A DNA stretch of 64,000 nucleotides from assembly GCA_017548275.1 (NCBI GenBank), contig JAFZAH010000023.1, positions 62,001 to 126,000 of the forward strand, in the 5' to 3' direction. Positions 17,663 to 25,607 of the stretch are shown here, piece after piece (the stretch's first letter is position 1; every line of letters starts with the position of its first letter). Origin of the DNA: Prevotella sp. Its GTDB lineage: Bacteria; Bacteroidota; Bacteroidia; Bacteroidales; Bacteroidaceae. The notes beneath the pieces were generated by a model. The model did no database searches and had not been told where the DNA came from. It was given only the letters and a program-made list of their open reading frames with translations. The translations under genes and the position numbers were made by a program.

Positions 17663-18877
17663 ATGAGAAGTACTTTTAACATTCTGTTCTATGTGAACAA
17701 GAGTAAGGAGAAGAATGGTGTGGTGCCAGTGATGGGCAGGGTAACGATTAACGGAACCCAAAGCCAGTTTAGTTGCAAGATGACGATCCCGCTTGACATG
17801 TGGGACGTGAAAGGCAATTGTGCCAAGGGCCGCAGCAAGGAGGCATTGCAGATTAACCGCGAACTGGATAATATCAAGGCGCAGATTATCAAGCACTATC
17901 AGCACCTGTCGGATAGAGAGGCTTTCGTGACGGCAGAGATGGTGCGCAACTCATATCAAGGTTTCGGCAGTGAGTACGAGACTTTGCTGAGTGCTTTCGA
18001 CAAGGACATCGCCAATCAGAAAAAGCGCGTAGGCAAGGACAGAGCGGCAAGCACACTCTGGGCTATGGAACGTTCGCGGAAGGATGTGGCAGAGTTCATC
18101 CAGTCGCACTATCGTCGCACGGATATGTCGATGCTGGAACTGACGCCTGAGTTTATCAAGGACTTCGCTGCTTATCTCAGTACAGACCGAGGATTGGCCA
18201 ACGGAACTATCTGGCAGAGGTGTATGTGGCTGAAAGGCGTTGTGATGAGAGCGCACTACAACGGCAAGATTCCTCGTAACCCGTTTGCACAGTTCCATAT
18301 CAGCCCCAACTGCAAGGAAAGGGAATTCCTGACCGAGAAAGAACTGAAGGCTGTCGTAACCCATGAGTTCGAGGACGACAATCTGGCCTTCGTGCGTGAC
18401 ATTTTTGTATTCGTGTGCTTCACCGCCCTCTCGTTCATTGACGTAAAGAACCTGACCACGGACAACATCGTAGACATCAACGGTGACAAGTGGATTATCA
18501 GCAAGCGTCACAAAACCAACATCCCCTTCCAGGTGAAACTGATGGACGTTCCCTTGCAGATTATCGACCGTTACAAGCACCTACAGGAAGACAAACTTGT
18601 GTTCGGTAAGATGAACTACTGGTCAATGTGCAAGAAGCTGAAAACAGTGATGACCGCCTGTGGCATTGAGAAATCCATATCCTACCATTGTGGCCGCCAC
18701 TCATTCGCAACCTTGGCGCTTTCAAAAGGAATGCCTATTGAGAGCGTGAGCCGAGTATTGGGTCACACCAATATCGTGACCACCCAGATTTATGCCAAAA
18801 TCACAAGTCAGAAACTTGATAACGACCTGACGATGCTCGGCAATAAACTCAATGCATCATTCAAGAAATTTTTATAA
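17663..18877 (+). CDS. Tyrosine recombinase / integrase
   Basis: 404 residues in the Bacteroidetes integrase architecture: an N-terminal arm-binding domain (FNILFYVNKSKEKNGVVPV), a SAM-like core-binding domain (about 110-210) and a catalytic domain (about 220-400). The catalytic residues visible are H-x-x-R in YHCGRHSFATLA near residue 340, LGHTNIVTTQIYAKI with His and the nucleophile Tyr near 376. The box I region reads FTALSFIDVKNL, with Ser where most tyrosine recombinases have the first Arg; this substitution is also reported for IntDOT-type integrases. It should catalyse excision and integration at the 21-bp repeats. Confidence 0.95.
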   Translation: MRSTFNILFYVNKSKEKNGVVPVMGRVTINGTQSQFSCKMTIPLDMWDVKGNCAKGRSKEALQINRELDNIKAQIIKHYQHLSDREAFVTAEMVRNSYQGFGSEYETLLSAFDKDIANQKKRVGKDRAASTLWAMERSRKDVAEFIQSHYRRTDMSMLELTPEFIKDFAAYLSTDRGLANGTIWQRCMWLKGVVMRAHYNGKIPRNPFAQFHISPNCKEREFLTEKELKAVVTHEFEDDNLAFVRDIFVFVCFTALSFIDVKNLTTDNIVDINGDKWIISKRHKTNIPFQVKLMDVPLQIIDRYKHLQEDKLVFGKMNYWSMCKKLKTVMTACGIEKSISYHCGRHSFATLALSKGMPIESVSRVLGHTNIVTTQIYAKITSQKLDNDLTMLGNKLNASFKKFL

Positions 18878-18976
18878 TATAAATCAGCCCCACACGTCGT
18901 TATGGCGGATGGAGCTGAATACTTTCTATTTTACATCTTCTTACTTATAGACATAACATATATGTAGTTTGAACAT

Positions 18977-19345
18977 CTACTTGTTCTTACAATAGGAGAG
19001 AAAACACTCAAATAAACCTTGCATCTTCATAAGATATTTTTCCAATTCATATGTTAGATAATCACCTTCTAATTTGTTCCTGTCTTTAAACACTTCCAAC
19101 TCTAGCAACAGAGTTCTTTTGGAATCCAAAATATAGTTATAATCACTTGCTGTGATATAATCAGGATGATAGACATCTACAAGTTCTTCTATCGTATCAT
19201 ATATACGTTTAGCACAATAATAAAAGCTACTTACATCGGGGCGTATAGAACGACCATTAGCTCTTTCTCTGCCATAAGTTGAGACTTCCAAATCGGAAAA
19301 TAGCCGAGTGATATCCTGTAATATTTGTTCTTCAGTTTGTTTCAT
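18977..19345 (-). CDS. Unknown AT-rich cargo protein (122 aa)
   Basis: 122 residues, mostly helical, without signal peptide or membrane segment. Visible pattern: a charged N-terminal helix (TEEQILQDITRLFSDLEV), then FYYCAKRIYDTIEELVDVY and a C-terminal YELEKYLMKMQGLFECFLSYC. I recognise no family. It lies 63 bases after the 573-residue gene in the same direction and shares its strongly AT-rich composition, suggesting a two-gene cargo cassette of different origin from the rest of the element. Confidence 0.7.
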   Translation of the reverse strand: MKQTEEQILQDITRLFSDLEVSTYGRERANGRSIRPDVSSFYYCAKRIYDTIEELVDVYHPDYITASDYNYILDSKRTLLLELEVFKDRNKLEGDYLTYELEKYLMKMQGLFECFLSYCKNK

Positions 19346-19408
19346 AATTATCTTTGTTTTTTATCATTTTAGTATTGAGTAATCTCAATTCTCAAGAAAG
19401 TATTTTTC

Positions 19409-21130
19409 TCATTCTTTGAAATCGCGTATTATATCCCAATCTTTCATTTGGTTAACAATGTCAAGGTATTCCTGCAAACTTGTCTTGCTAAAGAAAACTT
19501 CCATCATATATGATAAAATATCTAAGTTGCAGGTATTGTTTAATGTAAGGAAGGAATCTAATAGTTCTATATCATTGATAATCTTTATCATGTCTTCCTC
19601 GCTTTCAATGTGATGACCAGTAAAGAACTTTAGCCCGTTCCACACCTGATTGCGATGGTCTTCTTCCACATATCCACCGTCTGATTCACAATATGTACCT
19701 CCTATGGTTATGTCTATAGATTGAAGATACTTTGCTAATTCGTAGGTCAAAGGAATATTTTTATGTGTATGCATCTCATCCCATTTTGTAATTACCCAAT
19801 AGAAAGAATAATTGGTATCAGGGGTTCTCTGCATGCCAATAAACTTGTTTCTTATTGGTGTTGACCAATCCTTCAAGTTCTTTTTTATATTATCTATTGT
19901 AAATTCTTTACTCAACTCGTCATAATCGAAGTCATGATTGTAGCTAACTATGTCCCAGAACTTTTCGTCTTTAACATGAGGTTGAGCTAATTCTTTTACA
20001 TTTGGTATCTGCATAAAGATTTTATGCAATCTCTTATATCCTGGGATACTATTCCAAAAGTCATCATGAAGTTGTAAATAGGCATACAGTTTTTCTGCAT
20101 CCCAGTTAAAATACTCATTTCCTAATATCGCTTCTACGTCATACGTGGGACGTCCATATCTACCATTAAAGATATCTGGAGATGTATATTTTTCGTCATG
20201 GTTGAGCACATATCTACAAAAATAGTCTAGCTCTTCTTTATTCCAACTGAATTTGCATCTCTCCAAAACTTTTTCCCAATCTAAAACATCAATATGTTCA
20301 TGCAGAAAAGTGTTACTTAAGAAACCAAAATGATCATAGTCCTCTAATCTTCTACTGGAATTATCATCATATGGGTAATCTGGAGCATTCTCATATTTCT
20401 GGTATGGTATATATTTGTCATATTTGACAAGCATCTTCTCTTCCCAAAAAAGATTGGAGTCATCCATAAGACGTTCCCAAACTATCTGGTCTTTATACTT
20501 TTCGACCAATTCAAAAGTCCATTCGATTTGTTTATACAATGGCTTATATGCGAAGATACCGAACTTTTTGATGTTCTCAATAATCTTTGGCTGGTAATCA
20601 GAAAAACCACTTAATCCAATATATCCCCAACTTGATACAACATATAAATTGAATTTATAATCCCGTTCCCTCAAATAATCATGTTTGCTCTCCAACCATT
20701 TGATATATGCCACGGCTTCTTCACCATTAAGTCTGGGAAAACCTTCTGGAAACGAAATGTCACCAAGAATATCATAATGACGCACAAGTAGTTTCCCTAT
20801 TTGAGAAGTAAGACAATATCTCTCATAAGTATTGCCAATATCAAATAATTCAAAACCTTCCGAAACTAATTCTGCAAAACTGCCATTGCGGAGTTTGATT
20901 TTTGTGAAATCTTTATCCCAGCAGCTTCCTGATATTCTTTTACTTCCATCACGGTTTATACAATACACCTCACCTTTGTATGTTTGAAAATATTGAGGTT
21001 TAACTTCTTTTGGTGTGTATAGCACAAGTCTGTCATCCTGTTTATCTACCTTCTCATTTTTTATAAGCCACCCAATTATTGTAGCATGGTATTTTACCAT
21101 GCTGCGAAACAATTTTATCTCGTCAATCAT
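19409..21130 (-). CDS. Unknown AT-rich cargo protein with Trp-rich repeats (573 aa)
   Basis: 573 residues, soluble, no signal peptide. The middle region contains degenerate repeats of the type IEWTFELVEKYKDQIVWERLM (about residues 188-208) and LDWEKVLERCKFSWNKEELDYF (near 300), as in the poorly characterised Trp/Tyr-rich repeat proteins of Bacteroidetes mobile elements. The C-terminus is helical (ISYMMEVFF-like segments). Unusually rich in Tyr, Trp and Lys and much more AT-rich than the flanking genes. The function is unknown; a defence or toxin-neutralising role would fit the location but has no direct support. Confidence 0.75.
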   Translation of the reverse strand: MIDEIKLFRSMVKYHATIIGWLIKNEKVDKQDDRLVLYTPKEVKPQYFQTYKGEVYCINRDGSKRISGSCWDKDFTKIKLRNGSFAELVSEGFELFDIGNTYERYCLTSQIGKLLVRHYDILGDISFPEGFPRLNGEEAVAYIKWLESKHDYLRERDYKFNLYVVSSWGYIGLSGFSDYQPKIIENIKKFGIFAYKPLYKQIEWTFELVEKYKDQIVWERLMDDSNLFWEEKMLVKYDKYIPYQKYENAPDYPYDDNSSRRLEDYDHFGFLSNTFLHEHIDVLDWEKVLERCKFSWNKEELDYFCRYVLNHDEKYTSPDIFNGRYGRPTYDVEAILGNEYFNWDAEKLYAYLQLHDDFWNSIPGYKRLHKIFMQIPNVKELAQPHVKDEKFWDIVSYNHDFDYDELSKEFTIDNIKKNLKDWSTPIRNKFIGMQRTPDTNYSFYWVITKWDEMHTHKNIPLTYELAKYLQSIDITIGGTYCESDGGYVEEDHRNQVWNGLKFFTGHHIESEEDMIKIINDIELLDSFLTLNNTCNLDILSYMMEVFFSKTSLQEYLDIVNQMKDWDIIRDFKE

Positions 21131-21263
21131 AGTGTAAACTCAATAAGATTCATAAGTCATTTTCTTGCCTGTAGGTAGAATAATTTAGGGAAATCAATAC
21201 TACATATTTCTTGTTTGTTCATCTGATTAGTTTATGTAGTTTTATCCATTTTTGGTCATCATT

Positions 21264-21704
21264 TTATTCAATCGTGATGCCCTGCGCCGGCATACGGAAT
21301 GAGAAAATTGTCTCGTCGTTGACAGTGGAGACGCAGAAATCGCCCTTGGTGATGACATCCATGCCTATGAGCACGTCGTAGTCGCTATAATCCTCGCCGC
21401 TCAGCACCGGCAGGTTGGCTATGCGATAGCCGTTCTCGAAGCAGAGATCTATTAGGTAGGTGTTTGAATCGACGATGCCGCCGAAGGTGGATAGTGCCTG
21501 CTTGCCGCTCGGAGTGAGACCCAGAGCCTGCACCACTTCAGGCGCAATCACGGTATTGGTGGCTCCCGTGTCCCACGCAGCGTTCTCAATCTTGCAGTAG
21601 CGGCGGTTGCCCTCGTCGTCGGTCATGCCTTCGGGCATCACGACGAAGCAGTCGGTGATGACGGCATCCTGCCTGCGGCCGTATTTCTTGACGAGTGCGC
21701 TCAT
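21264..21704 (-). CDS. Retropepsin-like aspartic protease
   Basis: 146 residues. The catalytic motif AAWDTGATNTVIAP (about residues 43-56) has the D-T-G-A of retroviral-type aspartic proteases; a hydrophobic V-L-I-G-M-D segment (DYDVLIGMDVITKGDF) near residue 112 completes the single-lobe fold, which must dimerise. Its ATG overlaps the stop of the 49-residue mini-ORF upstream (ATGA), a classic coupling. Substrate unknown; processing of a plasmid/transposon protein or of the mini-ORF product are possibilities. Confidence 0.85.
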   Translation of the reverse strand: MSALVKKYGRRQDAVITDCFVVMPEGMTDDEGNRRYCKIENAAWDTGATNTVIAPEVVQALGLTPSGKQALSTFGGIVDSNTYLIDLCFENGYRIANLPVLSGEDYSDYDVLIGMDVITKGDFCVSTVNDETIFSFRMPAQGITIE

Positions 21705-21850
21705 CTGGGCAGTATGCAGGCTTTAATGGATTGACGCTGACGGGACGTGGCCGGCATGGCGCGGGTGGGCGTAATGCGTGCCACATGACCATCGGCCCAA
21801 GGCTCAGCCTGGACGGTGGTCGTGATTTTTGGGAAACTTACATTGTTCAT
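21701..21850 (-). CDS. Mini-ORF coupled to the retropepsin
   Basis: A 49-residue basic peptide beginning MNNVSFPKITTTVQAEPW. Evidence that it is real: a TATCTTTG -7 box at 21880-21887, a start 30 bases downstream, and a stop codon overlapping the retropepsin start by ATGA. No similarity recognised. It could be a leader that sets retropepsin translation, or a small substrate or partner. Confidence 0.55.
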   Translation of the reverse strand: MNNVSFPKITTTVQAEPWADGHVARITPTRAMPATSRQRQSIKACILPR

Positions 21851-21879
21851 TGCAATAGCTATTAATATGAATTCGAGGG

Positions 21880-21887
21880 CAAAGATA
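21880..21887 (-). promoter_or_regulatory. -7 box of the mini-ORF/retropepsin operon
   Basis: TATCTTTG on the minus strand, 29 bases upstream of the mini-ORF ATG. Confidence 0.5.
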
Positions 21888-21988
21888 CGCATTTTTTTCC
21901 AATTATATTGCAGGATAATAATAGTTTAACATGATTTTATCGAATAAATTGTTCATTTATCCACTAAACAGCTCTGTTCTCGTTGCAA

Positions 21989-23440
21989 CTAAACTGATAG
22001 TCCATCTCCACGATGATTTTCAAATCTCTCAATACGCCAGTCATATTTTCCATCGACAACATCTCTGACTTCAGTGTCGGCACGATGTAATTCCGTGTTT
22101 GTCAGCTGTCCTAACTCCTTGGCAAGCCAGACGAGCCATTGAGCCACATGCTCGATGTTGGTGGCTGCGAGTCTGGCGAACTTGATCATCAGGGCCTTGA
22201 TGGCTGAGGATTCTTCATCATAGAAGTACGACCCATGATTGCCGCCACGACAGCCAGAGCCGGATTTCGCAAAGTCGATAATGGCATCGACACAGAACTT
22301 TACCATCTCATCAACGGCATAGAGGTACTTGCTCATGCCTGTGAACATCGGTTCCTGCCAGTCGCTACGATTCTTTATCTCATACTTTTCTTCTATCGCC
22401 TTACTGATCTGGGTATTGAGTTCTGTAATCTTATTGCTCTTGGCGGTGATTTCATCATCAATTTGCGTGGTCTGCGCAGTTTTCTTGGTAATCTCATCGT
22501 CAAGCTCAGAGTTACGCTTGCTCCTTAACTTGTTGCATGTATTAAGCATGTTGTTCTCTTTACGCATTTCCGCAAGTGATTCGTCAAGTTCTTTGCGTTT
22601 CTTCTCGTACTCTTCGTTAAGTCTTTGCTGTTCATCGGCTGCTTCCTGACGTAAATCCTGTAAGGTCTCTCGGGCATATTCTTTTTCTGCCTGAAGGAGA
22701 TTGCAGTCATCGATGGTGGTTTGGAGGTCTTTTTGCGCTTCCTCAGTTTGCTCTTTCAGTTCATTAAGTTCCTTTTTCTGCTTCTGAAGGATGTAGTCGT
22801 TGCGCTTCAGGTGCTCGGCTCCTGTTTCTTCCTTGCTCATACCTCGCTCCATGCCCAATGAATCTGCAACCATATCCTGTATTAGCTTACAATCATTGCC
22901 ATTGAGTTTATAGGATTTGCCTGTCTCATGGTTCATCCAGTCCCAGATGATGTGCGCATGGAGATTGGGAATCCAAGTCTCAGGGTTGTCTGGATCTGCG
23001 TAGTGTCCTTCGTCTCTATGGATGTGGATTTGGATGGCTCTTACGCCCCACCTCTCATGAACCTTTTGAGCGTATCTCATCAGGTCATCCATCATGGTGT
23101 CGGGCTTGATACGGACAACACTCTCACGGAGGGGACTGCTGCCGTTGCGTTTCTTCTTCCGTCCTTTCTTGTCGGTAACTTCAACTATCCGTTCCTGCAT
23201 ACGTCGACCTGTTTTCTGCTTTACCATCACCTTGATTTCGTCGTAGACATCCTGAAGGGTCTTGCCCTCCACGTCAGGTGCGACATATACATTATTATTA
23301 TGTGTCAGTTCCAGACGTACATAAATGGTACGAGGGTCGAGAGACGCGATGTACTCTGAATCACGCCTGTTATGGCGCTCACTCTGTTCGATATTGCATG
23401 GCTCGATATGGTCGCATGCTAAATTTCTGTTTTCCTTCAT
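21989..23440 (-). CDS. MobV-type relaxase / mobilization protein
   Basis: 483 residues. The N-terminal relaxase domain of the Pre/Mob (MobV) type ends with AIQIHIHRDEGHY and IPNLHAHIIWDWMNHETGKS, carrying the His-rich metal-binding H-x-H motif (near residue 160). Residues about 215-360 are a long coiled coil (ELNELKEQTEEAQKDLQTTI onward), then a C-terminal helical region. It should nick oriT to start conjugal transfer; the non-coding region just upstream is the likely oriT. It is transcribed away from the two HTH genes. Confidence 0.9.
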   Translation of the reverse strand: MKENRNLACDHIEPCNIEQSERHNRRDSEYIASLDPRTIYVRLELTHNNNVYVAPDVEGKTLQDVYDEIKVMVKQKTGRRMQERIVEVTDKKGRKKKRNGSSPLRESVVRIKPDTMMDDLMRYAQKVHERWGVRAIQIHIHRDEGHYADPDNPETWIPNLHAHIIWDWMNHETGKSYKLNGNDCKLIQDMVADSLGMERGMSKEETGAEHLKRNDYILQKQKKELNELKEQTEEAQKDLQTTIDDCNLLQAEKEYARETLQDLRQEAADEQQRLNEEYEKKRKELDESLAEMRKENNMLNTCNKLRSKRNSELDDEITKKTAQTTQIDDEITAKSNKITELNTQISKAIEEKYEIKNRSDWQEPMFTGMSKYLYAVDEMVKFCVDAIIDFAKSGSGCRGGNHGSYFYDEESSAIKALMIKFARLAATNIEHVAQWLVWLAKELGQLTNTELHRADTEVRDVVDGKYDWRIERFENHRGDGLSV

Positions 23441-23938
23441 TATCTATTTTAGTTTTTGTCTAATGCTTAATTTACGATGTAAGTAGGTGCCCTAATGGGG
23501 GTATCGGGGTGTGAACCCTGATCGGAGAGTCCAGAGAGAGGGTCACTCTATGGTCCAGGTTCTCAGGAGTGAAACGCCTGAGCGGGGTTTCGGGGCAGAG
23601 CCTTGAATGGGTCAAGGGCACCGCCTTTGCCCTCGGAGAGCCCACTAACTACGCTTGTAGTTATAGTGGGCTACATCATGGGCAAGCCCATTCCTTCCCT
23701 GCAAGCAGTTGACGGCACGTCTACCAGTATTTCAATTTCGGCTGCGAAGTAACAACTTTTCCGTGACATGGCGGGTCACGAAAAATAATCTTTTCTTTTT
23801 TAACACTTTCCACGACTCCATTGAGTAATAATAACAACGTTCATCTTTCATGGAATTGCAGCATAACAGTCTCTTGCCAAGTCTTCGTATATGTTAAATT
23901 TGAAAATAAAATTTTCTCATACGGTCTGTCTCGCCTAG
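23441..23938. other. Structured non-coding region, probable oriT
   Basis: About 500 bp without a gene, upstream of the relaxase. Inverted repeats: AGCCCACTAACTAC (23639-23652) with its near-complement at 23657-23672 around a 4-base loop, and CGTGAC/GTCACG at 23761-23779. Other GC-rich stretches show short inverted pairs (GGGCACCGCCTTTGCCC near 23616). MobV relaxases act on hairpins immediately upstream of their own genes; the exact nic site cannot be assigned here. Confidence 0.6.
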
Positions 23939-23944
23939 ATGTGT

Positions 23945-23952
23945 TACCTTTG
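23945..23952 (+). promoter_or_regulatory. -7 box of the HTH operon
   Basis: TACCTTTG, 37 bases before the first HTH gene. No TTTG at -33. Confidence 0.5.
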
Positions 23953-23989
23953 CCGCCAAATTAATAAATCAACACAAAAATATACAGAC

Positions 23990-24328
23990 ATGGAAGTTAT
24001 ATCAATTGAACGCAGCACCTACGAGGAGCTGCTGACGAGCTTCAACAGCTTCGTCGCACAGATGAAGGCGATGGCCAGCAGAGACAACGACAAAAAGTTG
24101 GGCGATTGGCTCGACAATCAGGACGTGTGCCAGATACTGAACATCAGTCCGAGAACATTACAGACGTTCCGTGACAACGGGACGTTGGCCTTCTCCCAAA
24201 TCAACCATAAGGTTTACTACAAGCCGGAGGACGTGAAGAAGATTCTCACCGTAGTAGAGGACAGGAAGAAATCTCAGTTTATGAACTTAAAGCGCAGTGC
24301 CTATGAACGAACTGATCATGCCGCATAA
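23990..24328 (+). CDS. HTH DNA-binding protein, excisionase-like (first of two)
   Basis: 112 residues from the ATG at 23990 (MEVISIERSTYEELL); upstream in-frame codons would overlap the promoter. A MerR/excisionase-type winged HTH occupies about residues 45-95: WLDNQDVCQILNISPRTLQT, then FRDNGTLAFSQINHKVYYKPEDVKKIL. Such paired proteins in Bacteroides elements regulate or direct excision. Overlaps the next gene. Confidence 0.88.
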   Translation: MEVISIERSTYEELLTSFNSFVAQMKAMASRDNDKKLGDWLDNQDVCQILNISPRTLQTFRDNGTLAFSQINHKVYYKPEDVKKILTVVEDRKKSQFMNLKRSAYERTDHAA

Positions 24329-24608
24329 TGTTGGAGTGAAGAATGTGCTGGAAAGCATGAAAGAGTTGCTTGCACTTTACAAGAACGTTACTGGCAATTA
24401 TCGTCCGATGCTTGATGGTGAACGATACCTGACGGATAGGGAGGTCTCGGAGATCTTGAAGGTCAGTCGACGGACACTGCAGGAGTACCGCAACGACGGC
24501 ATTCTACCTTATATCCTATTAGGTGGCAAGGTGCTCTATCGTGAGCGGGACCTGGAAGAACTCTTGGAGAAGTGCTATCACCCTGCCTATAAGATGATGG
24601 ACAGGTGA
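24303..24608 (+). CDS. HTH DNA-binding protein, excisionase-like (second of two)
   Basis: 101 residues if the ATG at 24303 is used; a GTG at 24297 and an ATG at 24318 are alternatives. It overlaps the previous gene by about 26 bases in another frame, so translation is probably coupled. The HTH reads YLTDREVSEILKVSRRTLQE, then YRNDGILPYILLGGKVLYRERDLEELL, paralogous to its neighbour. Likely a recombination directionality or regulatory factor. Confidence 0.86.
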   Translation: MNELIMPHNVGVKNVLESMKELLALYKNVTGNYRPMLDGERYLTDREVSEILKVSRRTLQEYRNDGILPYILLGGKVLYRERDLEELLEKCYHPAYKMMDR

Positions 24609-24654
24609 TGTGTTATTCCAGCCATAGTGATTCCCCTTCTCAAAGGGAGTAGAA

Positions 24655-24707
24655 ACAGAAAGGCGGAAACGCTGATTGATTTCAGATTTCCGTCTTTCTG
24701 TTTTTTA
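24655..24707 (+). terminator. Terminator of the HTH operon
   Basis: A 15-bp stem with one mismatch (24655-24669 with 24687-24701) ends in TTTTTTA on the plus strand, 46 bases after the second HTH gene. Confidence 0.85.
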
Positions 24708-24988
24708 TGATGTGCTATTCCGTCCGTCGCTCATCCCCTCTGCTGATGCATGGAAAAGAGCATGGGCTTGAAACGGGCGGGGCTTGTGTGGGAAATACGC
24801 TCACAGCCTACTGTGAGGAAGATTTTCCATGCAAGTATCGTCCGTTTCGTATAAAGCCCGTGCTACCTTTGCATCGGCAGAGGGATGAAGTGGACGGAAG
24901 AATATTATATTCCATCTGTTCGCTTCATCCAATCGAATGCTATATACAACTATGAATAATACAAAACTCATAAAAAAGTAGCATAACA
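24708..24988. other. Non-coding right end of the element
   Basis: No credible gene. Contains inverted words (GCATGGAAAA at 24748 against TTTTCCATGC near 24826; GCATGGGCTT against AAGCCCGTGC), a TCACAGCCTACTGTGA hairpin near 24800, and a TACCTTTG -7-like box at 24864-24871. It could hold recombinase or HTH-protein binding sites. Confidence 0.5.
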
Positions 24989-25020
24989 TTTGGTCGTATC
25001 CAAAGAAATGATTACCTTTG
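24989..25020 (+). promoter_or_regulatory. Outward-reading promoter near attR
   Basis: TTTG (24989-24992), exactly 20 bases, then TACCTTTG (25013-25020). It points out of the element toward attR. In an excised circle it would read across the joined ends into the integrase gene. Confidence 0.7.
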
Positions 25021-25106
25021 CACTCGATGATGAGTCATAAATGGTTGCTGGCTCAGCGTCAGGTGTTCATTGAAAGCAATTCATAGCAGAATGTGGAATT
25101 GAGTAC

Positions 25107-25127
25107 GGTTACCAAATCGTAACCCAG
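25107..25127 (+). repeat. Candidate attR
   Basis: The right copy of the 21-bp element-end direct repeat (one mismatch to 17459-17479). Confidence 0.8.
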
Positions 25128-25181
25128 TTTTTCCTCAATCCCCCAGACTGCCTTTATACAAAGAAAAGCTGAGAATTCTTA

Positions 25182-25481
25182 CAAAGTTACGAAAAAACGA
25201 GTGCAGAACACGATTTAGTCCTTAAGCGGACAAAATCTTCGAAACTTGTTTCTTTTTTATGCCGAGTGATAATACCTTCGACGATAGTCAAAGGTACGAA
25301 AAAACGAGTGAAGAACACGATTTAGTCCTTAAGTGAACCTAAAAATGACACTGATTCATTCGTTATAATCGCAATCATTCGTGTTCGTTAATATGTCCTT
25401 TTGTCCTTATGTCGAAATAAATAGTTAGCAAACATTTTTTGCTTTTTCGAGCGAGAGTACTTTCGACGTCAGTCAAAGATA
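25182..25481 (-). repeat. Repeated promoter-like units next to attR
   Basis: A 50-bp unit at 25182-25231 recurs at 25289-25338 with 46 of 50 identities. Each has TTTTTTCG then a minus-strand TAnCTTTG box (25182-25189 TAACTTTG; 25289-25296 TACCTTTG). A third shorter match with TATCTTTG lies at 25474-25481. All point toward the element, and before its insertion would have pointed to the 16163-17308 gene. A GTCCTTTTGTCCTTATGTCG word array lies at 25393-25418. Confidence 0.7.
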
Positions 25482-25561
25482 CGAAAATACTTTGAACTTT
25501 GAGTGTTGAGATTCTCAAGTAGGTGTCCCCTTCCTTCGGAGGGGGAACGGGGGAGGCTTTT

Positions 25562-25597
25562 ATAAAAAAAAGAAGGGGCGGTCCGAAAACCGCCCCC
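25562..25597 (-). terminator. Terminator of the 59-residue protein gene
   Basis: An 8-bp GC-rich stem (25575-25582 with 25589-25596) is followed on the minus strand by a run of eight T. It lies 11 bases after the small gene's stop. Confidence 0.88.
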
Positions 25598-25607
25598 ATC
25601 TTGTCGA

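Larger units (their letters stand above)
17459..25127. mobile_element. Mobilizable integrative element, about 7.7 kb
   Basis: Bounded by 21-bp direct repeats (17459-17479 and 25107-25127) with one mismatch; the shared core is CCAAATCGTAACCCAG. The integrase gene lies just inside the left end, and the MobV relaxase and two HTH proteins lie toward the right end, the usual layout of Bacteroides mobilizable transposons. There are no conjugation (tra) genes, so transfer would need a helper. Cargo: two AT-rich unknown genes and a coupled mini-ORF/retropepsin pair. The flanking sequence suggests insertion into the 5' region of the 16163-17308 gene rather than into a tRNA. Confidence 0.87.

Noticed and set aside
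24707-24955. Open frame of 82 codons at the right end of the mobile element
   Set aside because: It starts in the T-run of a terminator and covers inverted repeats; composition is not gene-like.
17459-25127. Prophage
   Set aside because: No capsid, tail, packaging or lysis genes; relaxase and HTH content point to a mobilizable transposon.
25182-25481. Invertible promoter (phase-variation switch)
   Set aside because: The repeats are direct, not inverted, and no invertase besides the element's integrase is nearby.
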